64,000 bases of DNA, from NCBI RefSeq assembly GCF_022430545.2, contig NZ_CP092488.2, forward strand, positions 4,588,001 through 4,652,000, read 5' to 3'. How positions within the stretch are numbered: the first letter of the stretch is position 1; the number at the start of each line of letters is the position of its first letter. This document shows positions 16,769 to 23,960 of the stretch, one piece after another. The DNA is from Mycobacterium paraterrae. GTDB taxonomy: Bacteria > Actinomycetota > Actinomycetes > Mycobacteriales > Mycobacteriaceae. The position numbers and the translations under genes are program-made. The notes under the pieces were generated by a model. That model had not been told where the DNA came from. It saw only the letters and a list, made by a program, of their open reading frames with translations, and did no database searches.

Positions 16769-17099
16769 CTGCTGTCTGGCGCACGCCAGCAGCCTGCGGC
16801 GGGACCGGCGTCGAGGGGCGAGGAAAGCGATGGCGCAGCGCCCTGATCAGACGGTCGACTTCGACTATGCGAGAACGCATCTCGGCCTTGGCCTGCGGCG
16901 GCAGATTCAACAACTCGGCGAGCTCTCGACGCAGGATGTCTTCGAACACGCGGGCCTGAGCGGCCTCGGCCGGCGTGGACCGCCGGTGCGGGTCGCCTTC
17001 ATGGACGGGTGAGCGCGGCGGCACGGCATCGCGGAGGGGAACGCTGTTCACGGATGCGTGTCCTAGCGATACGGCCTTCGCCTGCGCGCGGTACGACAT
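16740..17099 (-). CDS. small hypothetical protein
   Basis: A 119-residue protein with no recognised family. The middle (about residues 40-90, AEAAQARVFEDILRRELAELLNLPPQAKAEMRSRIVEVDRLIRAL) looks like an amphipathic helical hairpin rich in charged residues. The ends are Pro/Arg/Ala-rich and probably disordered. No signal peptide or membrane segment. It is convergent with lon and ends in the shared terminator. A real gene is likely from the helical core and good coding frame, but the start (ATG 17099) is uncertain. Confidence 0.55.
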   Translation of the reverse strand: MSYRAQAKAVSLGHASVNSVPLRDAVPPRSPVHEGDPHRRSTPAEAAQARVFEDILRRELAELLNLPPQAKAEMRSRIVEVDRLIRALRHRFPRPSTPVPPQAAGVRQTADRAPRALLN

Positions 17100-17287
17100 G
17101 CCTGGCTCCCTCAGTCACTGAAGTTCTGTTAGGGAGGATCGGCCCGAATGCCGCGAATGTGGCGAGTCCTCAACCTGATGCGGTACAGAGATTAGGTACA
17201 GCCGGAAATCTCGGTCAAGGCGAACCACCCAGGATTCGTTGAGGATTTCGTCACACCCGCTGTCGGTGCCGGGCGTTAACGTTGCGC
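17100..17287. other. 188-base gap without recognised gene
   Basis: Divergent intergenic region between the small hypothetical gene and the TfoX-like gene. It must hold both promoters. It is AT-richer near 17190-17240. I saw no strong palindrome or RNA gene. Confidence 0.4.
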
Positions 17288-17620
17288 ATGGTCTACGACG
17301 CTGATCTTGCCGATCGCATCCGGGAACTTCTCGGACCGATCCGCGGCGTCGACGAGAAGCGGATGTTCGGCGGCCTGGCTTTCCTGATCAACGGTCACAT
17401 GTCGGTAGCCGTCAGCAAACAGGGCGGACTCATCGTCCGGGTGCCGCCGGACAAGACCGAGGGATTCCTGGCGCGAGCCCACGTCAACCCGATGGTGATG
17501 GCCGGCCGGGAGACCCGCGGCTGGGTTCGCGTCGACGCCGAGGGCGTGAAAACGAAACGGCAACTCGCGGGCTGGGTGACCCGTGGCGTCGAGTATGCGC
17601 ATGGCCTCCCACCCAAGTAA
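17288..17620 (+). CDS. TfoX N-terminal-domain protein
   Basis: A 110-residue protein made of a single TfoX_N domain. The family start pattern is clear: LADRIRELLGPIRGVDEKRMFGGLAFLINGHMSVAV, followed by the GGLIVRVPPD strand and the C-terminal GWVRVDAEGVKTKRQLAGWV. The name comes from the competence regulator, but stand-alone TfoX_N proteins have no proven role. ATG 17288 is preferred over the TTG six bases upstream. It is first in a short same-strand run with an HhH-GPD protein and a DUF72 protein. Confidence 0.8.
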   Translation: MVYDADLADRIRELLGPIRGVDEKRMFGGLAFLINGHMSVAVSKQGGLIVRVPPDKTEGFLARAHVNPMVMAGRETRGWVRVDAEGVKTKRQLAGWVTRGVEYAHGLPPK

Positions 17621-17662
17621 CCATGACGTTTGCGAACACCGCGGGCGGGTACGCCGGGAACC

Positions 17663-18298
17663 ATGGACCAGCACAAGCAGATCGTGCGACAACTGCTGAA
17701 AGTTGCCGGAACGACATACGCTGCCGAGGCCGACGTCCGAATCAGCGACAAACCCATGCCCTTGTTCCAGCTATTGGTGTTGTGCATGCTTGCCAGCAAA
17801 CCGATCGACGCGACGATCGCCATGCGTGCCGGGCACGAACTGTTTCGCGCCGGGCTCAAGACCCCCAAGGCAGTGCTCAACGCCGATCGCCACACCATGA
17901 TCGAGGCGTTCGGTCGCGCCCACTATGCGCGCTACGACGAGAGCTCGGCGACCCGGTTGACCGAGATGGCGCAGCGCGTCGTGGAAGACTACGCAGGGGA
18001 CCTGCGGGAAATCCCACGGCGAACGTCCGAGAACGTCGACGCCGCCAAACAAATGCTCAAAGAATTCAAGGGCATCGGGGACACCGGGGCTGACATCTTC
18101 CTTCGCGAAGTGCAGGACGTCTGGACCTGGGTTCGCCCCCATTTCGACAAGCGCGCCACCCGAACCGCCAAGGCGCTGGGACTGCCCGACGACCCCGAGA
18201 AGCTGGGCGCCTTAGCGCCGAAGGCCAACGCCCGGCTGGCCGCCGCGCTGGTACGAGCCTCTCTCGACGACGATGTCCGCCGACAGGTCGCGGGTTGA
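17663..18298 (+). CDS. HhH-GPD (endonuclease III-like) protein
   Basis: A 211-residue helix-hairpin-helix GPD-fold protein. The hairpin is in MLKEFKGIGDTGADIFLREV, the place where EndoIII-type glycosylases have the LPGVG turn and the catalytic Lys and Asp. It lacks the C-terminal four-cysteine Fe-S cluster and has Thr-Gly-Ala-Asp where Lys is expected, so base-excision activity is uncertain. Length equals that recalled for Rv1870c, its likely counterpart. ATG 17663 (MDQHKQIV) fits the fold start. Its stop overlaps the DUF72 TTG start by 4 bases. Confidence 0.78.
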   Translation: MDQHKQIVRQLLKVAGTTYAAEADVRISDKPMPLFQLLVLCMLASKPIDATIAMRAGHELFRAGLKTPKAVLNADRHTMIEAFGRAHYARYDESSATRLTEMAQRVVEDYAGDLREIPRRTSENVDAAKQMLKEFKGIGDTGADIFLREVQDVWTWVRPHFDKRATRTAKALGLPDDPEKLGALAPKANARLAAALVRASLDDDVRRQVAG

Positions 18299-19080
18299 GC
18301 CGTCCGGTGACTGTGCGAATCGGCATGTCGGGGTGGTCGTACGATCATTGGGCCGGAGTGTTGTATTCACCGAAACTGCCACCCGCGCAACGGCTGCGCC
18401 GTTACGTCGAGGAGTTCAACACCGTCGAGCTCAACGCGAGTTTCTATCGCTGGCCCAAGGATTCGACGTTCCTGAAGTGGCGAACCGAGCTGCCGGATGG
18501 CTTCGCGATGTCGGTCAAAGCGCACCGTGGACTAAGCCACTACCGCCGGCTGAACGCACCCGAACCGTGGATCGAACGATTCGAACGCTGCTGGCAATTG
18601 CTCGACGGCCGGCGCGGCGCGGTGCTGGTGCAGCTTCATCCCGAGCAAGCCCGCGACGACGGCCGGCTCGACGCTTTCCTGGCGGCCGTGCCGTCGCACA
18701 TCCGGATCGCCATGGAATTACGGCATGCTTCCTGGGACGATCCCGCCGTCTATGCGCTGCTGGAGAAACACCGGGCGGCCTATGTCGTGACGAGCGGCGC
18801 GGGGATGCGATGTGTCCCGATAGCCACCTCCGACCTGGTCTACGTCCGAATGCACGGACCCGCCTCGGACGATCTGTACACCGGCTCCTATCCGAGGCAC
18901 GCTCTCGAGGAGTGGGCAGCGCGGATTGCCAAGTGGGACAGCGAAAGCCGAGACGTGTTGCTCTACTTCAACAACGACCTGCACGGCAACGCGGTGCGGA
19001 ACGGCCGTGTCCTGCGGGACATGCTGCCGTCAGGTGTCAGTGGTACCGGCAATTCGACAGGATGGAGCGATCGTGGCTGA
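18295..19080 (+). CDS. DUF72 family protein
   Basis: A 261-residue TIM-barrel DUF72 protein. Family marks: IGMSGWSYDHWAGVLYSP at the N-terminus, YVEEFNTVELNASFYRWP, FAMSVKAHRGLSHYRRL and the C-terminal LLYFNNDLHGNAVRNG. Biochemical function is unknown for the family. TTG 18295 overlaps the previous stop (TTGA). The gene overlaps the ferredoxin reductase start by 8 bases, so three genes appear coupled. Confidence 0.87.
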   Translation: MSRPVTVRIGMSGWSYDHWAGVLYSPKLPPAQRLRRYVEEFNTVELNASFYRWPKDSTFLKWRTELPDGFAMSVKAHRGLSHYRRLNAPEPWIERFERCWQLLDGRRGAVLVQLHPEQARDDGRLDAFLAAVPSHIRIAMELRHASWDDPAVYALLEKHRAAYVVTSGAGMRCVPIATSDLVYVRMHGPASDDLYTGSYPRHALEEWAARIAKWDSESRDVLLYFNNDLHGNAVRNGRVLRDMLPSGVSGTGNSTGWSDRG

Positions 19081-20305
19081 CTCGAGAACATTCGTCATCA
19101 TCGGCGGTGGCCTGGGCGGGGCCAAGGCGGCCGAAGCGCTGCGGGAGAAGGGGTTTGACGGCAAGGTCGTGCTCCTCGCGGACGAAGAGTATCTCCCCTA
19201 TGAGCGACCCCCGCTGTCCAAAGACTTCCTGGCCGGCAAGAAGTCACTCGCCGACTTCACCGTGCACGATTCGGATTGGTATCGCGAGCACAAGATCGAC
19301 TTACGCGTCGACGCCGAGGCGGTCTCGATCGATCCCGCAGAGCACACCGTTTCGCTTTCGGACGACTCCCAAGTTCACTACGACAAGTTGTTGCTGGCCA
19401 CTGGATCACGCCCACGATGGCTCACCATCCCCGGCGCGGACTCCACCGGAGTCCACTACCTGCGCAAGTACGACGACGCGTCCAATCTGGACACCGCCCT
19501 CAAGGAAGGCTCGTCACTCGCCATCATCGGAGCCGGCTGGATTGGGCTGGAAATCGCGGCTAGCGCGCGCCAACGTGGAGTGGACGTGACCGTCGTCGAG
19601 ACCGCAAAAGTTCCGCTGAGCACAGCCGTCGGTGAGGAAGTCGGCAAGGTCTTCGCACAACTACATCGCGACCACGGCGTCGACCTGCGGCTGGAGACCG
19701 AGGTCAAGGAGATCACCACCGAGGACGGCAAAGCCACCGGCCTGAAACTCGGCGACGGATCGACCGTCACCGCCGACCGCGTGCTCGTCGCCGTCGGCGC
19801 CCAGCCCAACATCGAACTGGCCGAGCGCGCCGGCCTTCCGACCGACGGCGGCGGCGTACTGGTCGACGCATCGCTGCGTTCGGCCAACCCCGACATCTAT
19901 GCAGTCGGTGACATCGCCGCGGCCGAGCACCCGTTGTTCGAGGAGCGGATCCGCACCGAACACTGGGCCAATGCGCTCAAGCAACCCGAGGTCGCGGTGG
20001 CGGGCATGCTCGGCGAGCCTGGTGAATACCAAGAACTGCCTTACTTTTTCACCGACCAATACGACCTGGGCATGGAATACGCCGGCCACGCGCCGAACTA
20101 TCAGCGGGTCGTGTTTCGCGGCGACAAGGACGCCAGGGAATTCGTGGCGTTCTGGCTCGACACCGACAACCATCTGCTGGCCGGCATGCAGGTCAACATT
20201 TGGGATGCCCTCGACGACATCAAGAATCTGATCCGTAAGAAAGCTCCGGTCGATCCGGACAAACTGGCCGACCCTGAGGTGCCGCTGCCCGACGCGCTCA
20301 GCTGA
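19073..20305 (+). CDS. NAD(P)H-ferredoxin reductase-type FAD oxidoreductase (Rv1869c-like)
   Basis: A 410-residue FAD/NAD(P)H pyridine nucleotide-disulfide-type reductase of the rubredoxin/ferredoxin reductase group. FAD motif FVIIGGGLGGAKAAEAL at the N-terminus, YERPPLSKDFLAG, the NAD motif LAIIGAGWIGLEIAA (about 149-163) and the second FAD motif YAVGDIAA. The C-terminal domain (QLPYFFTDQYDLGMEYAGHA-like segment) is typical of monooxygenase partners. It passes electrons from NAD(P)H to a ferredoxin for P450s or Rieske oxygenases. GTG 19073 (VADSRTFV) has a GGAG site. It converges on and overlaps the next gene by 8 bases. Confidence 0.88.
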   Translation: MADSRTFVIIGGGLGGAKAAEALREKGFDGKVVLLADEEYLPYERPPLSKDFLAGKKSLADFTVHDSDWYREHKIDLRVDAEAVSIDPAEHTVSLSDDSQVHYDKLLLATGSRPRWLTIPGADSTGVHYLRKYDDASNLDTALKEGSSLAIIGAGWIGLEIAASARQRGVDVTVVETAKVPLSTAVGEEVGKVFAQLHRDHGVDLRLETEVKEITTEDGKATGLKLGDGSTVTADRVLVAVGAQPNIELAERAGLPTDGGGVLVDASLRSANPDIYAVGDIAAAEHPLFEERIRTEHWANALKQPEVAVAGMLGEPGEYQELPYFFTDQYDLGMEYAGHAPNYQRVVFRGDKDAREFVAFWLDTDNHLLAGMQVNIWDALDDIKNLIRKKAPVDPDKLADPEVPLPDALS

Positions 20306-22388
20306 CGACGATGACGTCGGGCAGTTGCTGACCTTGGAACCGCTCCCGCTCGGCGCGCCGACGCTTGATGCGCAACCGCGCATCCGACGGCACAGTCACC
20401 ACCTCGTCACAGGTGAGATAGAAGATCTCCCCCGCCACACTGATGAGTTCGGCATCGACAATCCGGGATCCCAGTTCGCGCAGCGTCATTCGCAATTCAT
20501 GCGTGAATCGGATTGTCGCGTCGTAAGCCAGTTCACGGGAGGCGCGGGCGCTGGCGGCCAGCCGTTCGGGCAGCTTCGCATCGGATGCAGTCGACGGCGT
20601 TCGGGGGGAAAGCTCGGTGGCGGCACGCCCCGCCGCAGCGAGCAGGATGGCCGGATCGTCACCGATCATCAGGTTGGCCAGTTCGATCTCTCCAGGGCCG
20701 CGGTGCCCCAACCGGCTGATCGCCGCGCTGAAAGCCGCACCGATCGTCGGCGACTGCGCGGTGATGGCTTCGAGTTCTCCGTCGATGGCCAACGCACACA
20801 GCGACAAATCGCCGCCGATCGACGCCGCGAGCGCGGAGGTCTCGGCCGCAACCACATCGCTGTCGAGAAGGGTACCGAGACCGTTGACGGGAACATGGAC
20901 ACCGCGGCGTTCCACCGTCGCCGCGGTGACGCCGCTGTCGACCAACCACATGCCGGTCAGTGCCCAGCCCTGATGAATTCGGTCGCGGAGCAATCGGACC
21001 CGTGCCTGCAGCTGCGCATCCGTCAACGAATCCAGTTGTGCCGCAGACAGATGCTCCGCCGTCGCGGAAGCGACGAATGCCTGGGTATCCGTCTTGAGGT
21101 GCCGCAGTAATGCGAGGGCGCGTTTCACCACCACCGCCTTGGCCGCGGCTGACCCCAGCCGTCCACTCTGCGGTGGCCGACCGTGCGGGAACAGGTCGGC
21201 CGTCGAGTCGCGCAGTGACGCCTGCACGAGTTCGTCGACGTCCCAACCTGGTAACTGTTCCGCGATGATCGCGCTCACCGACACGTTGACGTAGGGACGA
21301 TGACCGAAGACAGCGATGCCTCTGCTGTTCCACTCGCCGGTTACGACAGTGTCCGACGCCGTCACCGCACCGATCATTCGCGTGGCGGCGCGCAACCCTG
21401 TCAACTGGACGTCCAGCGTCATCGGGGTCAGCGGCCCGGGCAGCGTAAGGGCCAGTGGCGTGGCACTGAATACCGGAAATCGCGGGTCGACCCGGTCGTC
21501 GAATTCGCCTTGCTGCTCGTCCGCCGACGCCGAGCGTAGCGGCGTCCCATCCCAGGGCTCGGTGGGCGGGATGAGCTCGACCGGCAGCGGCAATCGTCCG
21601 GGCTCATCCGCCGCGCCGGTGGCGGTGACCCTACGGCCGGCCAGGCCGCGCGCGGTGTCTGCTACGGCATCCTCTGCGAGCCAACCGAATTCAAATTTCC
21701 ACGCTTCGGCCAATGCAGCACTGTCGAGCTGCGACGTGAGCTGAGCCCAGCCGGACTGGCGCACCCGCAGGCCGCGTTGCCCGGTCGAACGCAGCGCACC
21801 GCGCGCGGACGTCGCATCGACGGTGTCAGTACTGGCCAGGTCGACCACTCCCGTGCGATTGGTTGTGACGGCGTGCACCAGGAAGCGAAGTAGATCGTCG
21901 AAATGTAATACCCGCAGCGGTTCCGCCGGCGTCTTGACCTGACGCAGGCTGGCGACCGTGCGGCAGATCATCCAGTCGAGTTGCCGACCCAGCAGCGGTG
22001 CGATGCGCACTATGAGGTTCGGCGCCCAGCCACTGGAGACCAGCGTCTCGGCCTGCTCACGGAGCCCGGGCTCTCCCGCCGCGGCGGCCACGTAGATCAA
22101 CCGTGCACCACCACGCGCCGCCGCGTGGGCGACGCGGACGAGTCCGTCGATGCCGGCGCTGCCCGGCACGCCGGGTTCGACCGGGGCGAGGTGCAGCACC
22201 ACGTCGGCCGAATCGGCGAGCTGCAGCAGGACCGGGTCGCCAAGTGCGGCGCTGACGAATTCGATGTCAGGGTGCAGCGTGCCCGGCCGGTGCGGCCCGA
22301 CGCCGGTGACCGCATGACCGGCGGCGACAAGTTGCCGGGCCACGGCGCGCCCCAGCAAACCGGTGACGCCGGTCAGCAGAATCCGCAC
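20298..22388 (-). CDS. SDR/NAD-dependent epimerase N-domain fused to uncharacterised C-domain (Rv1868-like)
   Basis: A 696-residue two-part protein. Residues 1-260 are an extended SDR (atypical epimerase): MRILLTGVTGLLGRAVARQL is the Rossmann nucleotide motif. The active-site YxxxK is not evident, so catalysis is doubtful. Residues about 300-696 form a second, mostly helical region without a recognised family, ending with charged LRIKRRRAERERFQ. Length is close to that recalled for Rv1868 (699). It is the last gene of a - strand set with a thiolase-like protein and a double CaiB CoA-transferase, so a role in CoA-thioester or lipid metabolism is inferred from context only. Confidence 0.75.
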   Translation of the reverse strand: MRILLTGVTGLLGRAVARQLVAAGHAVTGVGPHRPGTLHPDIEFVSAALGDPVLLQLADSADVVLHLAPVEPGVPGSAGIDGLVRVAHAAARGGARLIYVAAAAGEPGLREQAETLVSSGWAPNLIVRIAPLLGRQLDWMICRTVASLRQVKTPAEPLRVLHFDDLLRFLVHAVTTNRTGVVDLASTDTVDATSARGALRSTGQRGLRVRQSGWAQLTSQLDSAALAEAWKFEFGWLAEDAVADTARGLAGRRVTATGAADEPGRLPLPVELIPPTEPWDGTPLRSASADEQQGEFDDRVDPRFPVFSATPLALTLPGPLTPMTLDVQLTGLRAATRMIGAVTASDTVVTGEWNSRGIAVFGHRPYVNVSVSAIIAEQLPGWDVDELVQASLRDSTADLFPHGRPPQSGRLGSAAAKAVVVKRALALLRHLKTDTQAFVASATAEHLSAAQLDSLTDAQLQARVRLLRDRIHQGWALTGMWLVDSGVTAATVERRGVHVPVNGLGTLLDSDVVAAETSALAASIGGDLSLCALAIDGELEAITAQSPTIGAAFSAAISRLGHRGPGEIELANLMIGDDPAILLAAAGRAATELSPRTPSTASDAKLPERLAASARASRELAYDATIRFTHELRMTLRELGSRIVDAELISVAGEIFYLTCDEVVTVPSDARLRIKRRRAERERFQGQQLPDVIVVS

Positions 22389-22475
22389 GCCCGAGCACCT
22401 CCACGGCGTCTAGTAGATTGAAAGACAATAGTCGTTACGGGCGCTCCCAGGAAGCTTTCAGGTAACCCTGTTAAC

Positions 22476-23960
22476 TCATTGCAATATCGCGGAACCGTCG
22501 GCGTGGACGTTGACCTTGGCGCCACCGATGTCCTCGGTCACCGTCGCCGCTGCCGCCGCCGGATCCGTGATCAACGCCAATGTGCGACGCTCGTCGGGAG
22601 TGCGAACCGCCAGGAAGGCTTTTTCGGGCTGACCGTCCCGGTCGAACGGCGTGGTCCAGGCTTCGACAGTGCCCACCCCCTCCCATTCGACCGCAGCCGT
22701 TCGGGTCGGCTCGCGGTCGACCGTGGGTTGTACGTCCTCCCAACGGAATTCGGTCGTCGGCGGCTCGGTGCCATACACCCCGAAGCTGTGCTTGGTCAAA
22801 TAGCCGCCATTGGCGGTGACCAGCCCGCGCCGGCCGGGGTTCTCGGTGAGCAGCTGGGCCATCGTCGCGATCGAGTGCGTGACGTAGTTGTTCCACGGAC
22901 CACCGGCGAAGGTCAGTCCGCCGGTCACGGTCAGCGGCCGGCTGGCATCGTCGGTCGGCAGTCCCAATTCGTTCGCCGCTACTTGCACGGCCGACGGGAA
23001 GCATGAGTAGAGGTCGACGAAGTCCATGTCGTCGATACCGAAGCCGGCCAGCTCCAGCGCCCGCGCGCCGCCGATCCGAATCGACGGCGATGTGTGCAGC
23101 TCGGCGCGTTCGCTGATCGAGTACGTGTCATGCGCGTCGGTACCGGCGTAGGGGAACACCCACCGATCGGACGGGATGCCCATCCGGGTGGCCGCCTCCA
23201 CGGACGCCAGGATCAACGCGGCACCTTGATCGACCATGTTGTTGGAGTTCATCAGCTTGGTGTAGGGCCAGCTGATCATCCGGTTGGTCGGTCCGGGTTG
23301 CGAGATCTCTTGAGGAGTAACCGGTTTGCGGATCCACGCGTGTGGATTGCGGCTCGCAACCTCGCTGAAACGCGCCCACAGTTCACCGATGCGAAGTCGA
23401 TGATCGTCGACCGATTCGCCGGTGCCGACGCGCAGCGCCTGCTCGAACATCGGGTAGATGAACGCCGGACGGTCCAGCTTGATGCGGATCTCGGACTCCC
23501 CCGCCATCGGCACGTTTTCGTTGCTGCCGTCGGGCTCGGGGATCGTGTTGTCCTGCTGGGTCGCGGTCAGGCGCTGACCCGCGGCGCGCAACTGCGTGCG
23601 CGTGCGCCACATCTCCGCGCCGGCCACCAGGACCACGTCGGCGCGACCCTGCTGGATGTCCACGCATGCCCGGTTGACCAGTGTCTGCGGGACGTTGCCG
23701 CCGATGCCGCTGTATTTGGTGGTGAAGCGGTCGAGGCCGAGACGTTGGCCGAGCAGCAGGGCGGGATCGCGGTAGTACACCGACAACAGATTGACCACTC
23801 GGATCGAGTCGACCGCCTCGAGCACCCGCGCATCGGCCGCGTCGCGTGCCGCCGCGGCCATCAGGTCAACCGGCTCCAGGGTGTTGCCATCTGCGGACTC
23901 ACGATGGTTCACCTGACCGTGCGCGATCAGCACCGGCGTTTTGGGGTTGAGCGGCATCAA
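22476..23960 (-). CDS. thiolase-like protein (Rv1867-like)
   Basis: A 494-residue thiolase-superfamily protein labelled acetyl-CoA acetyltransferase in mycobacteria. Thiolase fold segments: PVLIAHGQVNHRE, GIGGNVPQTLVNRACVDIQQGRADVVLVAGAE, DLYSCFPSAVQVAA and GGLTFAGGPWNNY. At the position of the usual NxxCxSG nucleophile loop the sequence is GGNVPQTLVN, with no cysteine, so classical thiolysis is unlikely. It may bind or process acyl-CoA differently. The start overlaps the CoA-transferase stop by 4 bases (ATGA). A C-terminal Pro-Thr-Glu-rich extension (EPTRTAAVEWEGVG) continues beyond the thiolase core. Confidence 0.8.
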   Translation of the reverse strand: MMPLNPKTPVLIAHGQVNHRESADGNTLEPVDLMAAAARDAADARVLEAVDSIRVVNLLSVYYRDPALLLGQRLGLDRFTTKYSGIGGNVPQTLVNRACVDIQQGRADVVLVAGAEMWRTRTQLRAAGQRLTATQQDNTIPEPDGSNENVPMAGESEIRIKLDRPAFIYPMFEQALRVGTGESVDDHRLRIGELWARFSEVASRNPHAWIRKPVTPQEISQPGPTNRMISWPYTKLMNSNNMVDQGAALILASVEAATRMGIPSDRWVFPYAGTDAHDTYSISERAELHTSPSIRIGGARALELAGFGIDDMDFVDLYSCFPSAVQVAANELGLPTDDASRPLTVTGGLTFAGGPWNNYVTHSIATMAQLLTENPGRRGLVTANGGYLTKHSFGVYGTEPPTTEFRWEDVQPTVDREPTRTAAVEWEGVGTVEAWTTPFDRDGQPEKAFLAVRTPDERRTLALITDPAAAAATVTEDIGGAKVNVHADGSAILQ

